DNA of 64,000 nt, taken from the NCBI GenBank assembly GCA_017304135.1, contig JAFLBB010000015.1, forward strand, positions 22,594 through 86,593, written 5' to 3'. Below the pieces are notes generated by a model that ran no database searches, was not told the origin of the DNA, and was given only the letters and a program-made list of their open reading frames with translations. The position numbers were made by a program, and so were the translations under genes. Shown in pieces: positions 17,505-28,456 of the stretch (its first letter is position 1; the number at the start of each line of letters is the position of its first letter). Origin of the DNA: Acidobacteriota bacterium. Its GTDB lineage: Bacteria; Acidobacteriota; Terriglobia; Bryobacterales; Bryobacteraceae.

Positions 17505-19604
17505 ATGCCAAACCACTCCGCAAGCAGTCCTGCCGGCAAGGCGTGGGCCATCCTGAGGGCCGCCATGTGGCTAGCCTGGCTGGCCTACGCACTGTCCCTG
17601 TTCTGGCAGCCGTTCCTTTGGCATGCCGAACAGTTTCGGAATCCCGGTCCGGGCTACTTCAAGGCATTTCTTCTTGCCATGCCCATCTGGCTGATGGGAT
17701 GTGGACTTTACCTCATCCTGCGCGGCAGCAGGCCTTCCTGGCGATCCTGGGAGCTTCCCGCGTTGATCCTCCTGCCGCTCGCGATTTCGTTGGTCTATGA
17801 ACCACGGGCAATGCTGACCATATTGGTTCTGTTGATCAGCGCCTACGGTTGGGGCGCCGCCCTGCTGCGAAGGCTCGGCATCGCACTGCGCTGCGATTCG
17901 GAGAGCCTTCTACTTCCCCTCATCACAGGCTGGATCTCGCTGATGGTGCTTCTATTCCCGGCCGGCCTCCTGGGATTGCTGCGGCCGTGGCTCACGCTGG
18001 CGCTCGCCGCCGGTGGCCTGGTGGCGGGCCGGCGCGAGCTAGCCGCGCTGCCGGATACCGTCCGCCGTTTACGGAAGAGTTGGGCCGAGGACCGCTCGCT
18101 CGCCCATGGCCTGGCCGGTTTCTGTATCCCCTGGCTCCTGTTGCTCACAGCGATGAGCACACTCACCGCCCTCGCCCCGAGCCGTGTCTGGGATGCCCTG
18201 CGCCATCATCTCTACACCGCCATCATGTACGCGCAATGGGGAACGCTGCGGCCGGTGGACGGGATTCCATATTCGTTCTTTCCACAAGGCGTCGAACTCA
18301 TGATGGCAATCGCCCTGCCGCTCGGAGGACAGATTGCTGCACAGTTGGCGGCGGCGGCCTTTTTCCCCATGCTTGCCGGCCTGTGCTGGCTGATTGCCCG
18401 CGAATGCGGAGCGGGTCGCCAGGCGGCGCTGCTGGGCGTAACGCTCCTGCTGGCGGTTCCGGCGGTGAATTGGAGTTCCAGCGTGGCCAAGAACGACGCG
18501 GCGCTGGCTGTGTGCGTCCTGGCTGGGCTCTATGCCTACCTGCGGTTTCTCGGCGAAGGATCAACCACCGTGCTACTGTGGGGCGCCTTCCTGCTGGCCG
18601 CGGCCCTGCACGTAAAACAGCCCGCCGTATTCGGCGGACTCGCCGTCTCCGTGCTCTTCCTGCATGCCGCCTGGAAGTCGGGCCACCCCATACGCGTCGT
18701 ATCCCGAATCGCCCTCATCGGCATTCTGGTGGCTTCGGCTTACTTCATCCGCGCCGCCTGGTACACCGGTAATCCGCTCTACCCGGAGGAAGTCAACGAT
18801 GCGGTGGTGGGAACCCTTGACGACTACCACGAACGGCGGACGTTTAAAGGGCGGATGGTGGAGGTCTTCCGCGAAGTCAATTTTGCCGGACAAGCAGCTT
18901 GGGAGTACACGTCTCCCTCCGCCAATCCCCTCGGCGCTTCCCTGGTGGTATTCGCCCCGCTGCTGATCCTCGCCCTTCCGATGCGTCGCCGCTGGTGGGC
19001 GGTTGTTGTATTCGCCGGTATCTACTACCTCGGCTGGGCCACCATGTTCGCGGTGGTCCGCTACGTTGTCGCGCCGCTTTCTGTCCTTCTCATGTTGCTT
19101 GCCACGCAATTCTCCAAACTGTGGGACGAAAGCCAAACCGTGATGAGGCTCGGCCTGGCCGCCGCGCTCGTCTTCTGTCTGCTGTTTGGTCTCTGGGGCA
19201 CGATGCTCGTCGAAGTGAACGCGCCCCTGCTGGCATACTTCACCGGCCGTATGAACCGCGGCGAATACCTCTCGGCCATCACCCAGGACTACGCGTCACT
19301 GGCCGCGACCCTCAAATTGGCCCGCCCCCAGGACACTATTCATGGCATTGTCAATTGCGCCGGAGCCTACGCCGATCATCCGGAACGCTTCACCTGCAAC
19401 CCGTGCAGCCGCCGCTGGTGTTCGCCAGAATCGGTGCGAGAGGAATTATCCCGGGGCAACTTCGATTGGGTGATCCTCACCAAACGCGACGGTTTTCATC
19501 TTGCCATTGAGCCCTTCCTCAGCACCGGCCGCGCGAGACAGTTTTATGAAGACCAGTACTACACCGTCTACCGCGTGACTCACGAATTCCCACGACGGAA
19601 CTGA
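17505..19604 (+). CDS. Large multispanning glycosyltransferase-like membrane protein
   Basis: This is 699 aa from the ATG at 17505, preceded by GAGAGG at a 6-nt distance. About twelve membrane helices span residues 15-560. The periplasmic loop WDALRHHLYTAIMYAQWG and the motif IPYSFFPQGVELM resemble GT39-type membrane transferases of polysaccharide loci. A soluble C-terminal part of about 110 residues contains a cysteine cluster (VNCAGAY, FTCNPCSRRWC). Catalytic acidic residues are not certain. It starts 10 nt after the upstream stop and its organisation resembles the protein at 44020-46233. Confidence 0.8.
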   Translation: MPNHSASSPAGKAWAILRAAMWLAWLAYALSLFWQPFLWHAEQFRNPGPGYFKAFLLAMPIWLMGCGLYLILRGSRPSWRSWELPALILLPLAISLVYEPRAMLTILVLLISAYGWGAALLRRLGIALRCDSESLLLPLITGWISLMVLLFPAGLLGLLRPWLTLALAAGGLVAGRRELAALPDTVRRLRKSWAEDRSLAHGLAGFCIPWLLLLTAMSTLTALAPSRVWDALRHHLYTAIMYAQWGTLRPVDGIPYSFFPQGVELMMAIALPLGGQIAAQLAAAAFFPMLAGLCWLIARECGAGRQAALLGVTLLLAVPAVNWSSSVAKNDAALAVCVLAGLYAYLRFLGEGSTTVLLWGAFLLAAALHVKQPAVFGGLAVSVLFLHAAWKSGHPIRVVSRIALIGILVASAYFIRAAWYTGNPLYPEEVNDAVVGTLDDYHERRTFKGRMVEVFREVNFAGQAAWEYTSPSANPLGASLVVFAPLLILALPMRRRWWAVVVFAGIYYLGWATMFAVVRYVVAPLSVLLMLLATQFSKLWDESQTVMRLGLAAALVFCLLFGLWGTMLVEVNAPLLAYFTGRMNRGEYLSAITQDYASLAATLKLARPQDTIHGIVNCAGAYADHPERFTCNPCSRRWCSPESVREELSRGNFDWVILTKRDGFHLAIEPFLSTGRARQFYEDQYYTVYRVTHEFPRRN

Positions 19605-19630
19605 CGCTTGTGCCAAACTGGACGTGATCT

Positions 19631-20965
19631 TTGCGCCTCTCCCTCATAGTTCCGGTCTACAACTCGGCTGCCTACCTGCGGCAGTGCCTCAACCACATCC
19701 GCCAGTGCGAAGTAGCCCCACATGAGATTCTTGTTGTCGACGATGGCTCCACCGATGAGTCGCCTCAGGTGGCCCGCGAGTTCGGCGTCAGACTCATTTC
19801 GAATGGCGGGCGCAAGGGGCCGGCCGCGGCGAGAAACCTCGGGGCGCGCGAGGCCACGGGCGACATTCTGTTCTTCATTGACGCCGATGTCTGTGTCCGC
19901 CACCGTACCATCGGCGATGTCATCGCCGCGTTTGAAGACGATGCCTCCCTTGATGCCCTCATCGGCTCTTACGACGACGCACCCGCGCACCCCGATTTCC
20001 TGTCCCGATACCGCAACCTCATGCACCACTTCGTGCACCAGCGAGGCCGGCGCGAAGCGTCCACCTTCTGGAGCGGCTGCGGCGCCATCCGTCGCGACCT
20101 ATTCCTGAAACATAGCGGGTTCGACACCACCTACAAGCGGCCCGCCATCGAGGATATCGAGTTGGGCTACCGGCTGAAATCGGCCGGCTGCAAGCTCATG
20201 CTCGACGATTCGATCCAGGTTACCCACCTCAAGCGGTGGACCTTTTGGGGCCTCGTGAAGACCGACGTGCTGGATCGCGGCATTCCCTGGACGGAACTCA
20301 TTCTGCGCGACAATCGCATGCCCGACGACCTGAATCTACAGATCAGCCAACGCGTCAGCGTAGCGCTGGTTTACCTGATTCTGCTAGCCGCCCTATTCAA
20401 CACGTTCTGGCTGCGGGCGGAGTTCCTTGCCCCCTTTTTCTGCCTCTTGTTCTTCGCTTTGAATCGGTATTGGGTCGACCGCGGCAATAGGCGATCCAAA
20501 ACGGTCAACGTCGTGATGGCGCTCTCCATTGTGGCTCTGGGCGCCCTGAGCTATGTGTCCCGCCAGTTGGCGCTGATCCCCTTTCTCGCCTTCGCCCTCC
20601 CCCTGCTGTTTATGCGCCACCGCTACGAAATCGTCGCGGAAAAGCGATCTCTGTTTGGCCGGCTGATCTTGGGCGTGTACACGGCCGCCGCCATCCTCTG
20701 CTGCGTGGCCTACGCGCCACGGCATCCGGTGGTGGCGCTGCTGTTCATCCTGCTGGCGGTCGTCATTCTCCTGAACAACCAGTTCTACCTGTTCCTGGCC
20801 GCGCGGCAAGGCCGGACGTTCGCCATCGCCGCGATCCCCTTCCACATCCTCTATCACTTTTATAACGGCATCTCCTTCACCGTCGGCCTCTCGCGCCATT
20901 TGTGGAGAACGCTGTGGAACCGCCGGTCCGCACATGAGGCCCGCGCCATGGGCAATGGGCGCTGA
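19631..20965 (+). CDS. Family 2 glycosyltransferase with C-terminal membrane domain
   Basis: This is 444 aa from a TTG start (LSLIVPVYNSAAYLRQCL). The GT-A domain has VVDDGSTDES, FFIDADVCVR (metal-binding DAD) and the acceptor region IEDIELGYRLKSAG with the conserved ED pair. C-terminal residues 235-420 contain about five membrane segments. The layout is that of a membrane-bound inverting transferase, such as those building polysaccharide repeats or glycosylating lipid carriers. The deacetylase gene starts inside its last 32 nt, so the two are probably translationally coupled. Confidence 0.9.
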   Translation: MRLSLIVPVYNSAAYLRQCLNHIRQCEVAPHEILVVDDGSTDESPQVAREFGVRLISNGGRKGPAAARNLGAREATGDILFFIDADVCVRHRTIGDVIAAFEDDASLDALIGSYDDAPAHPDFLSRYRNLMHHFVHQRGRREASTFWSGCGAIRRDLFLKHSGFDTTYKRPAIEDIELGYRLKSAGCKLMLDDSIQVTHLKRWTFWGLVKTDVLDRGIPWTELILRDNRMPDDLNLQISQRVSVALVYLILLAALFNTFWLRAEFLAPFFCLLFFALNRYWVDRGNRRSKTVNVVMALSIVALGALSYVSRQLALIPFLAFALPLLFMRHRYEIVAEKRSLFGRLILGVYTAAAILCCVAYAPRHPVVALLFILLAVVILLNNQFYLFLAARQGRTFAIAAIPFHILYHFYNGISFTVGLSRHLWRTLWNRRSAHEARAMGNGR

Positions 20966-21701
20966 CCGCAGTCCGGCCTCGGCCATCCTCACGTTCCATT
21001 CCCTGGATCGCTCCGGCTCGGTTATTTCCTTTGATCCCGATGCCTTTGGCGCCGCCATGGAGACGCTTCGCGACAGCGGTGTCGCCGTGGTGAGTCTACG
21101 CGAAGCACTGCGGCGTCCCGGCGCGATCGCGCTCACCTTCGACGACGCCTTCGTCAACTTCGCCGAACAAGCATGGCCTGTCCTGTCGCGGCTGAACCTG
21201 CCCGCTACTCTCTTTGTCGTCACCGGCCATGCCGGCGGTCACAACGATTGGCCCAGTCAATCCAGCGGCATCCCCCGCCTGCCCCTACTCGACTGGCCCC
21301 GACTCCGCGAACTCGCCGCCGCCGGCGTCGAGTTGGGAGCGCACTCGCATACCCATCCCGACCTGCGCGCGCTTGCTCCTGCGCAACTCTCCAACGAGCT
21401 GGCGCTCCCCGCCCAGATCATCCAGGATCGAACCGGTTTCCAACCTGCCGCCTATGCCTATCCCGCTGGGCTCGCCAACGCGTCAGTCCGCTCCCGCACC
21501 GCCGCGCTCTATGAAGTGGCCTGCGGCACCCGGCTCGGCTATTGGACCGGGCGCGAACCGCTTCACGATTTGCCCCGGCTGGATGCCTACTACCTGCGCG
21601 GTTCCCTAGGCCCGGCCCACGTATTTACGGGCCGAGGCCATCGCTGGATCGCCCTTCGCGCCTTTGCCCGGCGGATCCGCGAACTGCTCCAAGGCCGCTG
21701 A
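20934..21701 (+). CDS. Polysaccharide deacetylase (carbohydrate esterase 4, NodB-like)
   Basis: This is 255 aa from the ATG at 20934; an ATG at 20955 is an alternative. The NodB-fold signature motifs are intact: motif 1 ALTFDDAF with the catalytic base Asp and metal-binding Asp, and motif 2 HSHTH supplying the two metal-binding His. Later segments include QPAAYAYPAG (motif 3, arginine absent) and the region around ACGTRLGY. It removes N-acetyl groups from a polysaccharide or a precursor. There is no clear signal peptide, so it may act on a cytoplasmic or membrane-linked precursor. It overlaps the GT2 gene and closes the plus-strand glycan unit. Confidence 0.9.
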   Translation: MRPAPWAMGADRSPASAILTFHSLDRSGSVISFDPDAFGAAMETLRDSGVAVVSLREALRRPGAIALTFDDAFVNFAEQAWPVLSRLNLPATLFVVTGHAGGHNDWPSQSSGIPRLPLLDWPRLRELAAAGVELGAHSHTHPDLRALAPAQLSNELALPAQIIQDRTGFQPAAYAYPAGLANASVRSRTAALYEVACGTRLGYWTGREPLHDLPRLDAYYLRGSLGPAHVFTGRGHRWIALRAFARRIRELLQGR

Positions 21702-21706
21702 CCGGC

Positions 21707-21760
21707 CGTCCGATCGGACGCCGATCGAACGGCTGCCACCCCGTAGCGCTTTGATAGAAT
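21707..21760 (+). promoter_or_regulatory. Promoter candidate with extended -10, and a 14-bp palindrome, before the Gfo/Idh/MocA gene
   Basis: A perfect palindrome CGTCCGATCGGACG occupies 21707-21720. Further on, TGATAGAAT (21752-21760) reads as an extended -10 (TGN plus TAGAAT). It would start transcription near 21767, just before the ATG at 21771. That argues against the ATG at 21759, which lies inside the -10 box. Confidence 0.4.
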
Positions 21761-21770
21761 GCAAACCGCT

Positions 21771-23087
21771 ATGTCGCAGGACTCCCAACCTCCCAACAAC
21801 CGCCGTGCCTTCCTGAAATCCACCGCCGCCGCTTCGGCTGCCTCCCTCTACACCACGAACCTCTTCGCCGGTCAGGTCGCCGGGGCCAATAACCGGCTGA
21901 GCACCGCTTTCATCGGCATGGGCCGCATGGGTCAGGGCAATCTCACTCACGCCATGCGCCAGGACAACGTCGAAGTCGTCGCCGTCTGCGACGTCTATGA
22001 GCCGAACCTGAACAAGGCCGTCGAGATGACGAAGAACAAGGCCAAGGCGATCAAGGATTTTCGTGAGGTGCTGGCCGACAAGTCCATCGATGCCGTCTGC
22101 ATCTCCACACCCGATCACTGGCATGCGTACATGACCGTCGAGGCCTGCAAGGCGGGCAAGGACGTCTATGTGGAAAAGCCCATCTGCGTCACCGTCGATG
22201 AAGGTACAAAAATGGTGCAGGCGGCGCGCAAGTACAAACGCGTCGTCCAGGCAGGCACCATGCAGCGCTCCGGAATCCACTTTCAAACGGCGGCGCAGAT
22301 TGTGAAGTCGGGCGACCTTGGCCAGGTGACCTTCGTGCGCACCTGGAACTACGGCAACACGGAGCCCGCGGGCATCGGCAATCCGCCCGACGCCGAACCG
22401 CCCAAGGAACTCAACTGGGATATGTGGCTCGGGCCCGCCCCCATGCGGCCTTTCAACGCCAACCGCTTCGGCATCGACCCTAAAGCTTTTTCCCACTTCC
22501 GCTGGTTCTGGGACTATGCCGGCGGCATGATGACCGATTGGGGGATCCACCTGCTCGACATCGTCCACATGGCCTTTGATGAGGCCATGCCCACCGCCAT
22601 CACATCGCTTGGCACTAAGAACTACATCAAGGACAACCGCGACACCCCGGACACGCTCCAGGTGACCTACGAGTACCCGTCCTTTATCGCCACCTACGAA
22701 AACCGTCTCGGCAACGCCAATTCCATGATGGGGAAGGGCTACGGCATCCTCTTCCATGGAAACAAGGGCACCCTTTTCGTCGACCGTTCCGGCTTCCACC
22801 TGGTCCCCGAACGCGGTTCCTCGCTCACAGAACGCCAGGAGAAGTCGAGCAACAACGCCAACGACGCCCACTGGAAGAACTTCCTCGAGTGTATCCGTAC
22901 GCGGCAGCGCCCGATCTCAGATGTCGAAGTTTGCCAGCGCTCCACCACCGCCTGCCTGCTGGGCAACGTGGCGCTTCGTGCGAAGCTGCGTCTGGATTGG
23001 GACTCCAAGCGCTGGACGACACAACAGGCGGAGGCGCGGCGGTTCCTCTCCAAAGAAGACCGCAAGCCCTGGCGGATCGTCGTCTAA
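21771..23087 (+). CDS. Exported Gfo/Idh/MocA-family oxidoreductase with Tat-type signal
   Basis: This is about 438 aa from the ATG at 21771; an ATG at 21759 is 4 codons earlier. The N-terminus has a twin-arginine-type leader (NNRRAFLKS followed by an Ala/Ser-rich hydrophobic run). The Rossmann fold begins LSTAFIGMGRMGQGN. The conserved family motif follows as YVEKPICVTVDEG, with the EKP lysine. The C-terminal substrate domain has WFWDYAGGMMTDWGIHLLDIV. Such exported family members are frequent in Acidobacteria, Planctomycetes and Verrucomicrobia. Their substrates are presumed glycosides or polyols. It follows the glycan unit but has its own promoter signal. Confidence 0.9.
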   Translation: MSQDSQPPNNRRAFLKSTAAASAASLYTTNLFAGQVAGANNRLSTAFIGMGRMGQGNLTHAMRQDNVEVVAVCDVYEPNLNKAVEMTKNKAKAIKDFREVLADKSIDAVCISTPDHWHAYMTVEACKAGKDVYVEKPICVTVDEGTKMVQAARKYKRVVQAGTMQRSGIHFQTAAQIVKSGDLGQVTFVRTWNYGNTEPAGIGNPPDAEPPKELNWDMWLGPAPMRPFNANRFGIDPKAFSHFRWFWDYAGGMMTDWGIHLLDIVHMAFDEAMPTAITSLGTKNYIKDNRDTPDTLQVTYEYPSFIATYENRLGNANSMMGKGYGILFHGNKGTLFVDRSGFHLVPERGSSLTERQEKSSNNANDAHWKNFLECIRTRQRPISDVEVCQRSTTACLLGNVALRAKLRLDWDSKRWTTQQAEARRFLSKEDRKPWRIVV

Positions 23088-23104
23088 CGGGCGCCGCCTA
23101 GCGC

Positions 23105-23275
23105 GGAAATTTCACCAGCCATCGGGTGCGGAGCGTGATCACCGCGCGACGGCTGCGTTGCGCTGGCATGCCGTCCTCGACGTACTGTTCCCGTACGCCT
23201 GCGTCCGGCACCCTTCGCGCGCCTTGCATTCGCACGGCTCTCCTCGCTGCTCGCTGCGATCGTGGTGAAACATCC
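23105..23275. repeat. Long imperfect palindromic repeat, MITE/REP-like
   Basis: The element is bounded by TTTCACC (23110-23116) and GGTGAAA (23264-23270). It folds back on a central stem CGTAC/GTACG around the spacer at 23186-23192, and TGCCG (23169-23173) pairs with CGGCA (23206-23210). The block CTGCGTTGC ... CGTCCTCGACGTAC ... GTACGCCTGCGTCCGG resembles a repeat I recall seeing between genes in many unrelated GC-rich proteobacteria; that resemblance is from memory. It fills almost the whole gap between the oxidoreductase and the next convergent gene. Its distal end supplies the TAG stop of that gene. Confidence 0.6.
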
Positions 23276-23278
23276 GGA

Positions 23279-24334
23279 CTAGCGGTTAGCCGCATCCGGC
23301 ACCCAATACCAGCGCTCGCCTGAAGGCGCAAGCATCATGACGCCCCGCTCGCCGGCGCGTAGCTGCCCGTCCGGCACCATCACCTTCTGCCGGACCTCCT
23401 TCATCCCCGCCGGAATCGCAACAGGAGGCGCCGCGGGCGGCGCTCCGCTGGCGACCGGTGGTGGCGGCGAAACCCCGGCCAACTCTTCGGCGCGGCGAGC
23501 ACGCTCCCACTCCTCCACCGCCAACACTGTGCGCACCATCTGCTGCGACAGCCCGGCCCGCATGAGATACGACAACCCCTCTACGGTCGTATCAAATTTC
23601 CCCTGCTTGCGCCGGATCAACTCCATCAGGAATACCTCGTCGTAGCCGGCGTCGGCCAACCGCACGAGGCCTTCGTTTGTCAGCACGTTGCGGTCGACAC
23701 GCTTCCGCATCACCGGCGGATACTTCGGCTCGGGCTGCGGTTCGGGCTCCGGTTCGGGTTGGCGCAGGGCCGCCTCCCGCGCGGCCAGGGTTCGTTCCCG
23801 CTGGGCCAGAGTCCGCTCCATCTCCTGCCTTTCCCTCTCCACCCGCGCCCACTCGGCACGCTCCCGCACGGCCCGGTCCTCCTCTTCAGCCACCTTGGTC
23901 ACTTCGGCCGGAATCGGAAATCCGTTCGCCATCGCGCTGCCCGCTGAGTGCGTCACCAAGTGGATGACTGCCGTGGAGGGTGCGGGCGGAGCCGCTGCCT
24001 CCGGCGAAGCGGTCACCGTCACCGGGGGCGTCGCACGATGGGTTACCGCCGGTTTGCGCACAGGCGCACGCCGGATCGAGGCGCTCCGCACTGGCGCTGA
24101 TGGAGGAGGCGCAGGCTTGGCCGCCGCGGGCGGAGCCGGCGCCGGTTTCGGCGCTTCCTTTTTTGCTTCCGCCTTATGCGCATCTGCCTTGTGCGCGTCC
24201 GCCTTTGGAGCGTCCTTGGCCGCGGGCTTGGTTTCCACAGGTTTCTTGTGACTGTCGTCGCTGGCCGGCAGCAAGCCTGCGGCACACACGGATAACGCCA
24301 GGAGGGGCAACCAGGGTCGTGTTGTCGTCGTCAT
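23279..24334 (-). CDS. Secreted Ala/Pro/Lys-rich protein with coiled coil and C-terminal helical repeat domain
   Basis: This is a 351-aa protein with a signal peptide (residues 1-24, PWLPLLALSVCAAGLLPAS). Residues 28-70 are a low-complexity linker containing the imperfect tandem DAHKA repeats. Residues 145-195 are a charged coiled coil (EEEDRAVRERAEWARVERER), then a PEPEP stretch. Residues 212-272 have two short helical units of the LTNEGLVRLADAGYDEVFL and LSYLMRAGLSQQMV kind, a motif recurring in secreted acidobacterial proteins. The linker suggests spanning of the periplasm or peptidoglycan. The stop codon TAG is contributed by the adjoining repeat element. The function is unknown. Confidence 0.75.
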   Translation of the reverse strand: MTTTTRPWLPLLALSVCAAGLLPASDDSHKKPVETKPAAKDAPKADAHKADAHKAEAKKEAPKPAPAPPAAAKPAPPPSAPVRSASIRRAPVRKPAVTHRATPPVTVTASPEAAAPPAPSTAVIHLVTHSAGSAMANGFPIPAEVTKVAEEEDRAVRERAEWARVERERQEMERTLAQRERTLAAREAALRQPEPEPEPQPEPKYPPVMRKRVDRNVLTNEGLVRLADAGYDEVFLMELIRRKQGKFDTTVEGLSYLMRAGLSQQMVRTVLAVEEWERARRAEELAGVSPPPPVASGAPPAAPPVAIPAGMKEVRQKVMVPDGQLRAGERGVMMLAPSGERWYWVPDAANR

Positions 24335-24354
24335 ATCGAGTCCGTCGCTTTCCT

Positions 24355-24380
24355 TATCGGAGCGGCTGCAGCTTCCGATA
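24355..24380. promoter_or_regulatory. Inverted repeat between divergent secreted-protein genes
   Basis: The perfect arms TATCGGA (24355-24361) and TCCGATA (24374-24380) are separated by 12 nt, within the 45-nt gap between the divergent starts at 24334 and 24380. It is a candidate operator shared by both genes. No regulator gene is adjacent and no clear -10/-35 pair could be assigned. Confidence 0.35.
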
Positions 24381-25021
24381 TGGGAACTGTGAGGCGCTTA
24401 TTGTGGTTAGTCCCGGCACTATTCCCCGCGGTGTACGCGGAACCCCTGCCGCCAGCTGTGGTGCACCAGCCCTATCACCATCAATTGCCGGCTGCGGGGA
24501 CGCTTGGGTGCGCCGGATTTCAACCCCTGTTTCAGTTGGCAGGAGGCGAACTCCCGGACGGTGTGCATCTGGAGGCCGATGGCAGGCTGCGCGGAGAACC
24601 CCAGCGCATCGAGTCCGGCGCCATTTCGGTCCGGGTGTCCACGCCCTGCTCGGAACGCATGAGTGATTGGGCCTGGACCGTCCGCGGCGCGCCGCTGCTG
24701 TTCGTGGAACCGGCTGAGATTGTGCTGGACAGTTCCGCCTCCCATGCCGCGGTGCTGGTTTCCTCCTCCTGGCCAGGGCTTTCCTACTCCATCACAACCA
24801 ACACCGGCGGCCCCCTCCCCCTCTGGCTCAAAGCCAAGCCCCGCCGCGGGCGAACGCCGCGCCAGGGCTCCGCTCTCACAGGCGACCGCCTGGAACTTAC
24901 GGCCGATGCCTCGCTTGCCCCTCCGGACGCTGCCGTCAAGTTGCTCGTCCATGCCTGGGGCGGCAAGGAGCCCGTCACGCTTACGATCCGCTTTGGCCCG
25001 CCCTCCGGCCGGAAACCGTGA
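24380..25021 (+). CDS. Secreted protein with putative Ig-like domain
   Basis: This is a 213-aa protein with a signal peptide (residues 1-20, LLWLVPALFPAVYA). Residues 30-95 match the putative-Ig (He_PIG, cadherin-like) pattern. The hallmark is LPDGVHLEADGRLRGEPQ, corresponding to the family's LPxGLxLxxxGxIxGTPT. The rest (residues 100-205) is another beta-rich region ending LTIRFG. Such domains mediate extracellular adhesion or packing. It is divergent from the other secreted protein across a shared inverted repeat, so the two may be co-regulated. No catalytic motif is seen. Confidence 0.72.
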   Translation: MGTVRRLLWLVPALFPAVYAEPLPPAVVHQPYHHQLPAAGTLGCAGFQPLFQLAGGELPDGVHLEADGRLRGEPQRIESGAISVRVSTPCSERMSDWAWTVRGAPLLFVEPAEIVLDSSASHAAVLVSSSWPGLSYSITTNTGGPLPLWLKAKPRRGRTPRQGSALTGDRLELTADASLAPPDAAVKLLVHAWGGKEPVTLTIRFGPPSGRKP

Positions 25022-25080
25022 ATGGGTGAATCAGTTCGGCGCATGCTAGCGTGAAGAGGAACAGGCACACAGCGCATCCG

Positions 25081-25800
25081 ATGGCCGCCCCCCAAGCTCA
25101 GCCCGAATCCGGCCCCATCCTGACTGCCGTGGGATTGACCAAACGGTATACCTCTGGTGCGTCAACATTGACGATCTTGGAAAATTTACACCTGGAAATC
25201 CACGCTGGCGAGACGCTGGCCGTGGTGGGTGAGTCGGGGTCGGGGAAGTCAACTTTGCTCCATCTGCTGGGCGGACTCGATACGCCTAGCGAAGGAACGG
25301 TCCGGTGCGGCGGCGAAGACCTCTATGCCATGGATGAGGCCGGACGCGCCCGTCACCGCAACCGCGCGATGGGCTTTGTCTGGCAGCAACACGCCCTGCT
25401 GCCCGAATTCACGGCCGAGGAAAACGCCGCCATGCCGTTGCTGGTCGCCGGCTCGCGGCCTGCGGAGGCGCTGCGCCAGGCGCGCGAACGGCTGCGCGAG
25501 GTTGGCCTCGCCACCCGTGCCAGCCACCGCCCCGGGGAACTCTCCGGCGGCGAGCAGCAGCGCGTTTCCCTGGCCCGCGCCCTGGTCACCAGGCCCCGCA
25601 TCCTGCTCGCCGATGAGCCCACCGGGAACCTCGACCCTCACACAGCCGAGGCCGTTGTGGATCTGATTTTTGAACTTCACCGCGCGCATGGGCTGACCAG
25701 CGTCATCGTCACCCACAACCTGGCATTCGCGCAACGCTGTCATCGCGTCTTAAAATTAAAAGCAGGTGCGGCCGATGAATCATCAGGGACTGACGCCTGA
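25081..25800 (+). CDS. ABC transporter ATP-binding protein, LolD/MacB type
   Basis: This is about 239 aa from the ATG at 25081; a GTG at 25051 would add 10 residues. All nucleotide-binding motifs are intact: Walker A GESGSGKST, Q-loop VWQQH, signature LSGGEQQR, Walker B ILLADEPTGNLD and the H-loop VTHN. The ADEPTGNLD wording and overall length are typical of LolD/MacB/FtsE-like ATPases that work with FtsX-type permeases in lipoprotein release or export. No permease gene is adjacent, so its partner must be encoded elsewhere. clpC follows after about 150 nt. Confidence 0.9.
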   Translation: MAAPQAQPESGPILTAVGLTKRYTSGASTLTILENLHLEIHAGETLAVVGESGSGKSTLLHLLGGLDTPSEGTVRCGGEDLYAMDEAGRARHRNRAMGFVWQQHALLPEFTAEENAAMPLLVAGSRPAEALRQARERLREVGLATRASHRPGELSGGEQQRVSLARALVTRPRILLADEPTGNLDPHTAEAVVDLIFELHRAHGLTSVIVTHNLAFAQRCHRVLKLKAGAADESSGTDA

Positions 25801-25952
25801 GCCGGACCGTGGGGTCGGGCCGAACCTTGGCGTGCCGGGGCAACCCATTGGGGGGCCCGAGCATCCAGTAGATGTACGGACTGAAAAGTACCGAAGGGGC
25901 CCAGAGGCTTCACTTGGACCGATCGGTTCAAGACGGGGAGACTGCAGGGAAT

Positions 25953-28442
<2,490 letters not shown>

Positions 28443-28456
28443 AAGACCCGCCGCAC

